A DNA stretch of 64,000 nucleotides from NCBI RefSeq assembly GCF_002844275.1, contig NZ_NXGX01000003.1, forward strand, positions 203,549-267,548. The letters are read 5' to 3'. The position numbers were made by a program, and so were the translations under genes. The notes beneath the pieces are model-generated. The model saw nothing but the letters and a program-made list of their open reading frames with translations, was not told where the DNA came from and searched no databases. Below, piece by piece: positions 34,634 to 43,163 of the stretch. How positions within the stretch are numbered: position 1 is the stretch's first letter; each line of letters opens with the position of its first letter. The DNA is from Thalassospira lohafexi (lineage in GTDB: Bacteria; Pseudomonadota; Alphaproteobacteria; Rhodospirillales; Thalassospiraceae).

Positions 34634-35242
34634 TTAGTAGCGCTGATTGACCGCCGTTACGCGCCAGCCGGGTTGATCAACACCGTCAATATATTCCAGT
34701 CGTGTTAGCCCAAGTGTATCGATGTGAAACGACAAGGCGGTTTCAAGCGATAGGCCAAGTGCATTGGCAAGCACCGCACGCACAGTCCCACCGTGGATCA
34801 CGGCGACAATATCGCGTCCCGCCCAATAGCGGTTTAGCCGAGTGAAAATCGGCCCGACACGGGTAACAACATCAGAGAAACTTTCCCCGTTCGGCGGATG
34901 CTGACGGGCGAAATCCGTCCAGAATTTTGTTGTTTCGCCTTTGGGTAAATCATTCCAATGCTGCAATTCCCAAGCCCCGAAATGTTGCTCGGCAAGGGCT
35001 GTTTCGCGCGTTGGAAGGACGTCTTCGTCAATCAGTTCCTGCAATTTAAGGGCGGTATCAAGTGTGCGCGATAAATGGCTCGTCACCCAGACGGCATCTT
35101 TTGGCAAATGGCGGGCCAGAGCACGTAGTGCTTTTTCGTCTGACAAATCAACGGGCATGTCGCTTCGGCCATAGACCAGCCGCTCCGGGTTAAGAACCGG
35201 TGCATGACGGACCAGCCACCAGCGTGTTGTTTGACTTTTCAT
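34634..35242 (-). CDS. Histidine phosphatase, probable alpha-ribazole phosphatase
   Basis: A 202-residue histidine phosphatase: the phosphohistidine motif WWLVRHAPV at the N-terminus, SHLSRTLDTALKL, the acidic LAEQHFGAWEL and the second catalytic His in VAVIHGGTVRA. Neighbouring cobS on the same strand (58 bases upstream) suggests the CobC-like alpha-ribazole-5'-phosphate phosphatase that finishes cobalamin nucleotide-loop assembly. The family is broad, so the assignment rests on context. Confidence 0.8.
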   Translation of the reverse strand: MKSQTTRWWLVRHAPVLNPERLVYGRSDMPVDLSDEKALRALARHLPKDAVWVTSHLSRTLDTALKLQELIDEDVLPTRETALAEQHFGAWELQHWNDLPKGETTKFWTDFARQHPPNGESFSDVVTRVGPIFTRLNRYWAGRDIVAVIHGGTVRAVLANALGLSLETALSFHIDTLGLTRLEYIDGVDQPGWRVTAVNQRY

Positions 35243-35300
35243 AGTTCCCCCACGGACTGCGTCTTTCTATCGGCCCGAAGATAACGACATCAGATACCTC

Positions 35301-36161
35301 TTAGATATTGCCCATCGTCGCGACAAATCCAATAGCGACAAACAGTTCAGCCACCATTTGTGTCGCCCCCAAGACATCCCCGGTTTGTCCGCCAATTTGC
35401 CATCTGGCGATCCCCCCCATCAAAGCCGTCGCCAGCATCGCAGCCACAACAACCGAAGCCATCACGACAGGCCCGGACAAAAGCCAAACAATCGCGATGG
35501 CAATCGCGACACCCAGCATCACATGACGCCATTTGGGTTGACCGGCATTCTTGCCAAGTCCGTTATCACGCGCCGGCGAAAGAACCGTCATTAAAACCGG
35601 CATCACACCGCGCGATGCCACCGCCATCACAAGCAAAAGCATAACCGCCTGCCCAGCGTCAGCAGCCCGCACCAGCAACGCAATGCGCAGCCCAAGACAC
35701 AAGACAAGGGCCACCACGCCATATGTGCCAATACGGCTGTCACGCATGATTTCAAGTTTTCGAGCACGATCAAGCCCGCCACCAAAACCATCGGCGCAAT
35801 CGGCCAGACCATCTTCATGCATCGCCCCGGTCAAAAGAACCAACGCAAGGACGGCGACAATGGCAAACACCACCGCACTTTCCGTCAAATAAGCTGCCAA
35901 CTGGGCCGGTATGAGGGCAATACCTGCCAAAAACAGCCCAACCAGGGGCCAGCACCAGACCGACCGGGCAATCAGGGCCGGGCGAAAATCATTGATCCGG
36001 AAAACCGGCACCCGGCTGAGCAGCACGAGCGCACGAAAGAAATCAGACACCACCGGAATCTTACCTACAACAAAGGTGCTGTCTTCTGGTGGGTTTTCGG
36101 CGCCACCATCAGAACTTTGCATATTTGTTTCGTTTTGATTATGATCTTTAGATGCCGTCAT
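35301..36161 (-). CDS. cobS: Adenosylcobinamide-GDP ribazoletransferase CobS
   Basis: A 286-residue membrane enzyme (about six hydrophobic segments) that joins adenosylcobinamide-GDP and alpha-ribazole (phosphate). The cytoplasmic signature TGAMHEDGLADCADGFGGG, with acidic residues that bind metal, and KLEIMRDSRIGTYG are clear. The first ~35 residues are a polar, non-conserved extension; an internal start is possible, but none has a better ribosome site. It is divergent from cobT over 248 bases containing small palindromes such as TAGGCCTA, and no riboswitch that could be recognised. Confidence 0.94.
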   Translation of the reverse strand: MTASKDHNQNETNMQSSDGGAENPPEDSTFVVGKIPVVSDFFRALVLLSRVPVFRINDFRPALIARSVWCWPLVGLFLAGIALIPAQLAAYLTESAVVFAIVAVLALVLLTGAMHEDGLADCADGFGGGLDRARKLEIMRDSRIGTYGVVALVLCLGLRIALLVRAADAGQAVMLLLVMAVASRGVMPVLMTVLSPARDNGLGKNAGQPKWRHVMLGVAIAIAIVWLLSGPVVMASVVVAAMLATALMGGIARWQIGGQTGDVLGATQMVAELFVAIGFVATMGNI

Positions 36162-36409
36162 TTTTCGATTTTCGATCTGGTGTTATGGTAACCATAGGCC
36201 TAGGTTGAGGCCTCAATTATTTAGAAGGTTTCGTTGTTGTCCAAGGACGGCGGATCAAAACACTTTTCACTGCCAGCTTAAGCTGTTTGTCCCCAAACGA
36301 CAGCCTATCGCGAAACGTCCTAAGCAATTGGGCTCTCAACCTAATCTTTACCGTAACAGAAGCCAAGCGGAACACGCTTGACGCCACCGCCTGCCAGCCG
36401 GAGACCAAC

Positions 36410-37438
36410 ATGTTCAACCCGAAGCATCCGCCGCAAAACCTTGACGAAATCCGCGCCCTCCTTGCCGACCTGCCAGCAGCAGACAGTGAGGCACAGGCAG
36501 CCGTTTTGCAGCGTGAGCCAACTCTGACAAAACCGGCCGGATCGCTGGGACGGCTTGAAGATTTCAGCCTGTGGCTGGCGGGGTGGCAGGGAACGTCGCG
36601 CCCCAATATGTCGCGCCCGCGCGTTACCGTATTTGCCGGCAGCCATGGTGTCGTGACACAGGGTGTTTCGGCCTTTCCGGCCACGGTCAATCAGCAGATG
36701 GTTGAAAACTTTATCAATGGCGGGGCCGCAATCAACCAGATTTGCAAATCAGTTGATGCCGAACTGCGTGTGATGGAAGTGGCCCTTGAAATTCCCACCA
36801 ATGATTTCAGCCAAGAACCCGCCATGGATGACGAAGGTTGTGCGGAAGCCATGGCGTTTGGCATGAGTGCGATTGAAAAGGGGCTCGATTTGTTTGTCCC
36901 CGGCGAAATGGGCATTGGCAACACCAGCTCGGCTGCGGCCATTGCGCACGCGCTGTATGGTGGTGAGGCTGCTGACTGGACCGGTCGGGGAACCGGAATT
37001 GATGACGAAACCCTGACCCGTAAAACCCGTGTTGTTGGTGATTCCATCATTCTGCATAAAAACCAGATGCATGACGGGCTTGATGTTCTGCGCTGTGTTG
37101 GTGGACGTGAAATTGCCGCCATGGCCGGGGCGATTATTGCCGCCCGTTTTGCGCGTGTGCCGGTTCTACTTGATGGATATGTGTCCTGTGCGGCGGCCGC
37201 CGTCTTGGCCGCCATCCGCCCCGATGCGCTTGATCACTGTCTGGTGGGCCATGTGTCGGCAGAGCCCGGCCACAGCCGCCTTATTGAAAAGCTGGGCAAG
37301 AAGGCGTTGATTGATTTCGGGATGCGCCTTGGCGAAGGATCGGGTGCCGCATTGGCGATCCCGCTTCTACGCGCGGCTGCGGAATGCCACAATAACATGG
37401 CGACCTTTGACAAGGCAGGCGTTGACGGCAAGGATTAG
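36410..37438 (+). CDS. cobT: Nicotinate-nucleotide-DMB phosphoribosyltransferase CobT
   Basis: A 342-residue enzyme that makes alpha-ribazole-5'-phosphate from dimethylbenzimidazole and nicotinate mononucleotide. Signatures: LTKPAGSLGRLEDFSLWLAG, FAGSHGVVTQGVSAFP, PGEMGIGNTSSAAAIAHAL and LGEGSGAALAIPLLRAA, with the catalytic glutamate in GEGSG. The ATG at 36410 has GGAG 6 bases upstream; a longer in-frame extension of 41 residues has no family match. A strong terminator follows. Confidence 0.95.
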   Translation: MFNPKHPPQNLDEIRALLADLPAADSEAQAAVLQREPTLTKPAGSLGRLEDFSLWLAGWQGTSRPNMSRPRVTVFAGSHGVVTQGVSAFPATVNQQMVENFINGGAAINQICKSVDAELRVMEVALEIPTNDFSQEPAMDDEGCAEAMAFGMSAIEKGLDLFVPGEMGIGNTSSAAAIAHALYGGEAADWTGRGTGIDDETLTRKTRVVGDSIILHKNQMHDGLDVLRCVGGREIAAMAGAIIAARFARVPVLLDGYVSCAAAAVLAAIRPDALDHCLVGHVSAEPGHSRLIEKLGKKALIDFGMRLGEGSGAALAIPLLRAAAECHNNMATFDKAGVDGKD

Positions 37439-37482
37439 GACTTAAAGTCTGAACCCACTGCGCAAAGCCGAACATGCAAGAC

Positions 37483-37514
37483 AATAGCACCGATTAAATC
37501 GGTGCTATTTTTTT
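37483..37514. terminator. Terminator after cobT, overlapping the EAL gene end
   Basis: 12-bp stem AATAGCACCGAT / ATCGGTGCTATT with a TAA loop and a run of Ts. The EAL-like gene on the opposite strand ends inside its right arm (stop at 37505-37507), so the terminator serves the plus strand and may also act in reverse. Confidence 0.88.
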
Positions 37515-38734
37515 GTCCGTTCGCTCATCAGGTGTTCAACATGGCGGCCCTGGAACATGGTGATATTGATCCCGTGACCAAATTTGATCGCCCGTTCATC
37601 ATCACAGCGACACAGGATCACACGGGTATCTCCGGACTCGGCAACCGCATCACGCATGGCTGTTTTATGCTCGTCATCCATGCTTTCCATGTCCGTATCC
37701 CAGATCATTTTGATCATATCAACGCCAAGTTTGTTGCGGTTGATATAGGGCAGCGACAGGTGACTGATGCCGTCAATACAGATGCGATAGCCACGATCCC
37801 GGCAGAAATCACGCGCAAAGAAAAATGCCCCAAGATCAGCAAAAATATCGATCTTTTGTAGTTCCAGAACAATCGTGCCGCGCTGACCGGCCTTAACGTT
37901 ACTATCGAACGTCAGAAAATCGGGGGATAACAGGGTCGATACATTCAAATTAATACTGACCGACCCGGTAACCGATGCATCATTGCTCCGCGTGAGCAAT
38001 GACAGCATGCGACGATCAAGAATTTCGGTCAGATGCTGAAACAGCCAGCGGTTCGACAACACATTGACATCGGGCAGCAGGGTTTCCTGCAGGTCCTTAA
38101 TCGAAATGAAGAGTTCGTGGAAAACCGGCGTCGGATTGGCATCCCCGACCACCGCACAAATCGCCTGACGGCGCATCAGATTTGATAAATCCGCACGCCG
38201 CAGGGATTCGTCAATTCGGCCAAGGATTTTGGGCGTTAACGGCATCCGATCATCACCATAATCGGGATGATCATTGTGACGTTCGGCGGCCTTGCTGACC
38301 ACACGCGGACGATTGGCGTTTGAACGCACCAATGTCTGGGTCAGATGCAGGAAATCCTTATATTCCTGCCCGACATCGAAATAATCGGTAAAGGTTGCCG
38401 GTGCGCCACTTTCATCCTTGCCATCGCTGATCAGCGGATCATCGTTAAACAGGAATTTCAGCCGGAAAATGACCGCATTGACCTCATCCATCTCGGCGGC
38501 ATCGAAAATGAAAATCAGATCCTGATTGGACAGGGTAAAGATGCGCCCGGTGACTTCAGGAACGATTTCTTCAAACGCGCCAATGGCCGTGCGAATATGA
38601 TGGTCACGGCGGTTAAACGCCAACAATTTTGAAAAATGCACATGAATAGCCCCCACCCCTTCCTTACGCCGTTCAAGGCGTCGCACATAGTCGACGAGGA
38701 AGGCTTCAGGTGATGGAAGTGAGCTATCAGACAT
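37505..38734 (-). CDS. EAL-like protein with degenerate catalytic motifs
   Basis: A 409-residue protein. The C-terminal part (about 240-400) folds like an EAL c-di-GMP phosphodiesterase domain: VSINLNVSTLLSPDFL, then the lEL strand as VLELQKIDIF, and GYRICIDGISHLSLPYINRNKLGVDMIKMIW. The canonical DDFG is replaced by DGIS and the ELTE by ELQK, so the metal-binding residues are mostly lost. The lysine of IKM remains. The N-terminal ~200 residues form an unrecognised region with a helical, acidic middle. It probably binds c-di-GMP or proteins without hydrolysing. Its 3' end overlaps the terminator of cobT. Confidence 0.8.
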   Translation of the reverse strand: MSDSSLPSPEAFLVDYVRRLERRKEGVGAIHVHFSKLLAFNRRDHHIRTAIGAFEEIVPEVTGRIFTLSNQDLIFIFDAAEMDEVNAVIFRLKFLFNDDPLISDGKDESGAPATFTDYFDVGQEYKDFLHLTQTLVRSNANRPRVVSKAAERHNDHPDYGDDRMPLTPKILGRIDESLRRADLSNLMRRQAICAVVGDANPTPVFHELFISIKDLQETLLPDVNVLSNRWLFQHLTEILDRRMLSLLTRSNDASVTGSVSINLNVSTLLSPDFLTFDSNVKAGQRGTIVLELQKIDIFADLGAFFFARDFCRDRGYRICIDGISHLSLPYINRNKLGVDMIKMIWDTDMESMDDEHKTAMRDAVAESGDTRVILCRCDDERAIKFGHGINITMFQGRHVEHLMSERTKK

Positions 38735-39014
38735 AAATGTGATGACCAGATTATTGTTTTGCCGGAAACGGGGCCGTTATCCTGTCCGTTTCATGATAGA
38801 GTCTGTCGATTAACATCTTATGTATTTATCATTCCCACCTATTGAAACCAAAGGTGAAAATCGAACAAAATCAGGCAGTGTCATGACAAAGATAAGTCGT
38901 AGCTTTCCACTATTCAAACTGATAGTTTCAGCCCGATTTGGCATTCATTGCCACATCATTTCTACAAGCTGATTGCCCAGCATCACTAGTCCCATATCTC
39001 AGGATTTGGAAAAA

Positions 39015-39599
39015 ATGGATATCAAAGCCTTTTTCGATGCTGAATTTGACGAGCATCTTGATCTGGTCAACAAGACCCGCGAAGCAACCCGCGATGCATT
39101 TATCGAGTTGGTCGAGATTTGCACCGATGCCCTGAATGACGGCAACAAGTTGCTGTTTTTTGGCAATGGCGGATCAGCTGCGGACGCGCAGCATATCGCG
39201 ACCGAATTTACGGTGCGCTATATTCATGACCGCCGTGCCCTTCCGGCGATTGCGTTGACGACCGATAGCTCTACATTGACGGCAATCGGCAATGATTTCG
39301 GGTTTGATCATTTGTTTTCGCGTCAGATTGAAGCACTTGGCAACCCTGATGACGTCGCGATTGGCATTTCGACATCGGGCAACAGCAAGAACGTCAATCT
39401 TGGCTTGGCCAAGGCGCGCGAGATGGGACTGGTTGCGACCGGCTGGACCGGCAAGACCGGCGGCGACATGGTTGATCTTTGCGATCCAATCATGATTGTG
39501 CCCAGCAATACCACCGCCCGTATTCAGGAAATGCACATTCAGATCGGTCAGATGCTGGTGGGCGCACTTGAGCATACCCTTGGTCTGGCCAAGAAATAA
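39015..39599 (+). CDS. gmhA: Phosphoheptose isomerase GmhA
   Basis: A 194-residue SIS-domain isomerase converting sedoheptulose-7-phosphate to heptose-7-phosphate for the LPS core. The phosphate loop LFFGNGGSAADAQHIATEF and GISTSGNSKNV are clear, along with QEMHIQIGQMLVGALE carrying the catalytic histidine region. The ATG at 39015 is preceded by AGGA at suitable spacing; in-frame residues upstream do not fit the family. hldE follows after ~40 bases, so the two form the ADP-heptose pathway unit. Confidence 0.95.
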   Translation: MDIKAFFDAEFDEHLDLVNKTREATRDAFIELVEICTDALNDGNKLLFFGNGGSAADAQHIATEFTVRYIHDRRALPAIALTTDSSTLTAIGNDFGFDHLFSRQIEALGNPDDVAIGISTSGNSKNVNLGLAKAREMGLVATGWTGKTGGDMVDLCDPIMIVPSNTTARIQEMHIQIGQMLVGALEHTLGLAKK

Positions 39600-39640
39600 T
39601 TCGACCCTTTCGCGATAACGACACAGCAAAGACATCAAAA

Positions 39641-41113
39641 ATGACCGATCTCAGCCATCTGGCCCTTCAGGTTGAACAACTCACCAACGCCAAGGTGCTG
39701 TGTATCGGTGATGTCATGCTCGATCGGTTTGTCTATGGCTCGGTCAACCGCATTTCCCCCGAAGCCCCGATCCCGATCATTCGGGTCGAGCGCGAAAGTG
39801 CGATGCTGGGCGGGGCGGGCAATGTCGCGCGCAATGCCACCGCCCTTGGGGCGGCTGTGCAGTTCTTATCCCTGGTCGGTGATGACCTTCCCGGACGCGA
39901 AGTCATGGAATATGTCGCCAATGACGCCGGCGTTGAACCCTATATCCAGACAGAACGCAACCGCCCGACCACGATCAAAACCCGCTATATCGCCAGCGGA
40001 CAGCAATTATTACGATCTGATAACGAAACCACATCGCCCATTGCAGCAGATACCATCAGCAACCTTTCCGCCCTTGCCGGTCAGCTGTCCCCTGACGTCG
40101 AAGCGATCATTCTGTCGGACTATGGCAAGGGTGTCTTGCATCCGGATGTTGTCGCAAGTGCAATCAATGCGGCCCGTGCGGCAGGCAAGCCGGTAATTGT
40201 TGACCCCAAAGGGACCGATTACAGCATCTATCGCGGGGCCACGGTTGTGACGCCAAACCGCGCCGAAGCACAGGCCGCCACGGGCATTGCCGTTAACAGC
40301 GACGAAGATGCCATTGCAGCCGCCACCAAAATCATCACCGATTGCGGCATTGATAACGTCCTTCTGACCAGAAGCCAGGACGGCATGACACTGGTGACCA
40401 AGGACGGTGAGGCCATTCATCTTCCGACCGAAGCGCGCGAAGTTTTTGATGTCTCAGGGGCCGGGGATACAGTTGTTGCCTGCCTTGCAGCGGCGATTGC
40501 GGCGGGATCGAGCCTTTCGGATGCGGCGCGCATTGCCAATGTGGCGGCAGGCATCGTGGTTGGTAAAATCGGCACGGCGATTGTCTACCCCGATGAGCTG
40601 ATTTCCGCCCTGCATCATCATGACCTGATGATTGGGGAAGCCAAACTGATGCCGCTTGACCGTATGGTGGATCGTGCGGAACGTTGGCGGCGTAAGGGAT
40701 ATAAGGTCGGCTTTACCAATGGCTGCTTTGATCTTTTGCATCCCGGTCATCTCAGCTTGCTCAAACAGGCGCGTGCGGCCTGTGACCGGCTGATTGTCGG
40801 GCTTAATTCCGATGCATCGGTCAAACGGCTTAAGGGGGAAGCCCGCCCGGTTCAGTCCGAAGCGGCCCGTGCGGCTGTTCTGGGATCGCTTGAAACCATC
40901 AGTGGCGTGGTGATTTTTGGTGAAGACACCCCGGTTAACCTGATTTCGGCGATCAAACCCGACATTCTGGTCAAAGGGGCCGATTACACGATTGATAAGG
41001 TGGTCGGGGCCGAGATCGTTCAGGGGTATGGCGGCAAAGTCGTTTTGGCCAATCTGGAAGACGGTTTTTCAACCACATCGACCATTGCACGCATGAACAA
41101 GGGCAAGGACTGA
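39641..41113 (+). CDS. hldE: Bifunctional heptose-7-P kinase / heptose-1-P adenylyltransferase HldE
   Basis: A 490-residue fusion. The N-terminal PfkB-type kinase (1-~320) has AMLGGAGNVARNATALGA and the DVSGAGDTVVACLAAA anion hole. The C-terminal nucleotidyltransferase (from ~350) has VGFTNGCFDLLHPGHLSLLKQA with HxGH, and GLNSDASVKRLKG. It makes ADP-glycero-manno-heptose for the LPS inner core together with GmhA. A nucleotidyltransferase-family gene on the opposite strand ends two bases after the stop. Confidence 0.96.
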   Translation: MTDLSHLALQVEQLTNAKVLCIGDVMLDRFVYGSVNRISPEAPIPIIRVERESAMLGGAGNVARNATALGAAVQFLSLVGDDLPGREVMEYVANDAGVEPYIQTERNRPTTIKTRYIASGQQLLRSDNETTSPIAADTISNLSALAGQLSPDVEAIILSDYGKGVLHPDVVASAINAARAAGKPVIVDPKGTDYSIYRGATVVTPNRAEAQAATGIAVNSDEDAIAAATKIITDCGIDNVLLTRSQDGMTLVTKDGEAIHLPTEAREVFDVSGAGDTVVACLAAAIAAGSSLSDAARIANVAAGIVVGKIGTAIVYPDELISALHHHDLMIGEAKLMPLDRMVDRAERWRRKGYKVGFTNGCFDLLHPGHLSLLKQARAACDRLIVGLNSDASVKRLKGEARPVQSEAARAAVLGSLETISGVVIFGEDTPVNLISAIKPDILVKGADYTIDKVVGAEIVQGYGGKVVLANLEDGFSTTSTIARMNKGKD

Positions 41114-41115
41114 CC

Positions 41116-41718
41116 TTAAGCGTCATCCGGCCACGGCATCACGCGAAGATCCGGCCAGATGCTTTGCCATCTGGCGGTTTTGGCCTCATAGACCTGACGG
41201 ATCGGCAAGACCGGGTTGGGGCTAATCGTGCCGCTTAAAACCGCATCCAGCCCAAACGGCGCATACAGACGATATCCGTCGGCATCTTTGCGCAGTCCGA
41301 TGGCGGTTGTGCGATAGGCAAACCGGTCAATTCCGTCACTGGCGGCATTCACAACACCATATTCAATGCCGTACTTTTGGCGATACCAGATCGGCACGCG
41401 GGCCTGATTGCGCACTTCAATCCGGATTGGCAGGTCTGACAACAGCTCGGCAATCGCGGTAATGACGTTATCCTCGGCATCCCAACTGGTATCGGGATCG
41501 TAATAAAATAGGTCGTAATCAGCTATTTCGTTTTCCGCCGGACGATTGGTTGATACATTCCAGAGCGATTGCGCCAGACACCCGGCGGTCAGCCACCAAT
41601 CATCAAACCCAAAATCACAAACCCGATCCAGAATGATGCGATTGAACCGGTTGCGCAAAACCAGATCAAGGAAGGTCTGCCCGTTCGCAACCTGATCGAC
41701 TGGGACGCCGGTACTCAT
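41116..41718 (-). CDS. Nucleotidyltransferase-fold protein (NTP_transf_6)
   Basis: A 200-residue protein of the NTP_transf_6 group: LTAGCLAQSLWNVS, then the acidic DYDLFYYDPDTSWDAEDNVI with a D-x-D-like pair, and VRNQARVPIWYRQKYG. Function is unknown. Its start overlaps the cbiB stop by ATGA, indicating translational coupling with cobalamin biosynthesis, though no known corrin step needs it. It is convergent with hldE. Confidence 0.8.
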   Translation of the reverse strand: MSTGVPVDQVANGQTFLDLVLRNRFNRIILDRVCDFGFDDWWLTAGCLAQSLWNVSTNRPAENEIADYDLFYYDPDTSWDAEDNVITAIAELLSDLPIRIEVRNQARVPIWYRQKYGIEYGVVNAASDGIDRFAYRTTAIGLRKDADGYRLYAPFGLDAVLSGTISPNPVLPIRQVYEAKTARWQSIWPDLRVMPWPDDA

Positions 41719-42731
41719 AGCACAACCCAAAGCGCCTTTAGCGCAACCGGCCATGCCGCATTGATTAGGCAAGATATTGTATAAAGCGAAAGAGCGCGGT
41801 CGATATCAGCTGCCGACGCATCGCGCCTGCCCGACCCGATATAGGGATCATCAACGACCTCATCACCATACTGGCGCGGCCCGGCAAGCGATAGACCGAG
41901 CGCCCCGGCAAAGGCAGCTTCCTGCCATCCAGCATTGGGGGATTTGTGTTTTTTGGCATCGCGCATCAATGTGTGCCATGCGGCCCGGCCACTGGTTTTT
42001 GAGCCCAGTGCGGCGGCCAGACAAATCACCACCCCGGCGACACGGGCCGGGATGAAATTAACCACATCATCAAGCCGGGCGGCAAAGCGACCGAAATACA
42101 AATAGCGGGCATTGCGGTGACCGATCATCGAATCAAGGGTATTGATCGCCTTATAGGCACACAGCCCGATGGGCCCACCGAGCACATACCAAAACAGCGG
42201 GGCGACCACGCCATCGGAAAAGTTTTCCGCACAGCTTTCAATCGCAGCCCGGCTGACCCCGGCCTCATCCAATGTGTCGGGATCGCGCCCGACAATCATC
42301 GATACCGCTGCACGCCCGCCCGAAAGCCCATCCTTTTTCAGCGCGACCGATACTGCCTTAACATGCTGATACAGTCCTTTTTGTGCGATCAAAACCGCCA
42401 GCAGGAAAACCTCGGCCGCATAAAAAACATCGCCGATGGCTGAAATCTGCGCAATAACGGCCCCAAACAGGCCCGCCGCACCGATCACCGCAAGGCTGGT
42501 GATCGTGCCGCGCACGATCAGGTCCATATTGCTGCGGTCAGACCGGTTCAGGCGTTTTTCGAACCAGCCAATCAGGTTCCCAACCCAGACAACCGGATGG
42601 GGCACCCGACGAAACAGCCAGGGAAAATCACCACAGATCGCATCCAACACCAGTGCCAGCACCAGTATTGTGAAAAGCGGGCCGGAAAATCCGGACGTTG
42701 GGATCAGAAAATCAGTAAGAAACGCATCCAT
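41715..42731 (-). CDS. cbiB: Adenosylcobinamide-phosphate synthase CbiB/CobD
   Basis: A 338-residue membrane enzyme that attaches the aminopropanol (or its phosphate) arm to cobyric acid. Family stretches: LVLDAICGDFPWLFRRVPHPVVWVGNLIGWFE, SMIVGRDPDTLDEAGVSRAAIESCAENFSDGVVAPLFWY, YKAINTLDSMIGHRN and the conserved SPNAGWQEAAFAGALG. About four membrane helices. The ATG at 42731 is used; a GTG 13 codons upstream is possible. Neither has a strong ribosome site. The downstream nucleotidyltransferase-like gene overlaps by ATGA. Confidence 0.94.
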   Translation of the reverse strand: MDAFLTDFLIPTSGFSGPLFTILVLALVLDAICGDFPWLFRRVPHPVVWVGNLIGWFEKRLNRSDRSNMDLIVRGTITSLAVIGAAGLFGAVIAQISAIGDVFYAAEVFLLAVLIAQKGLYQHVKAVSVALKKDGLSGGRAAVSMIVGRDPDTLDEAGVSRAAIESCAENFSDGVVAPLFWYVLGGPIGLCAYKAINTLDSMIGHRNARYLYFGRFAARLDDVVNFIPARVAGVVICLAAALGSKTSGRAAWHTLMRDAKKHKSPNAGWQEAAFAGALGLSLAGPRQYGDEVVDDPYIGSGRRDASAADIDRALSLYTISCLINAAWPVALKALWVVL

Positions 42732-43163
42732 GGCGGCAATGTGCGCGGTGACAGGCAAACCGTCAATCACAATGAGATTTTCGCATCATAACGGCCTGTA
42801 GCTACACCGCGATTTGCAAAATTTGGCTTAGCTTGCTAAAAGAAATTCATACAAAATGAATTTTCTTCATACTATAACTCACTGTCATTTTGATGATCCC
42901 GTGATGCGCCTTGTTCGTATCAAATTTAAGTAAAATAAATCCCAAGAGGCATTTCGCACACACAACATCTTTGGCATGCCGATGCATTCGCCACACAATA
43001 ACTGGTATTTTTCGCAACCGACCCATCTTCGGCACATGTTATGTTACCTGCCGCTTGCATTCCGCAGGCCAATCGGTGAAAACGGGGGTGGCTTCGGGTA
43101 CCGCGATTGCGAAACCGCATCGCGCAGCACCACCATCAGAGAGAGACAAAGGAGCAGCCTTTT
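42732..43163. other. Divergent promoter region between cbiB and cbiX
   Basis: 432 bases, AT-rich near cbiB and GC-rich near cbiX. An inverted repeat AAATTCAT / ATGAATTT lies at 42843-42863. The typical cobalamin aptamer segments seen before cobP are absent, so the cbiX operon does not appear to carry a classical B12 riboswitch. Confidence 0.5.

Noticed and set aside
42900..43163. Possible second cobalamin riboswitch before cbiX
   Set aside because: The B12-box and the GCCCCCGCAACTG-type segments are absent; only scattered similarity such as ACCTGCCGC was found.
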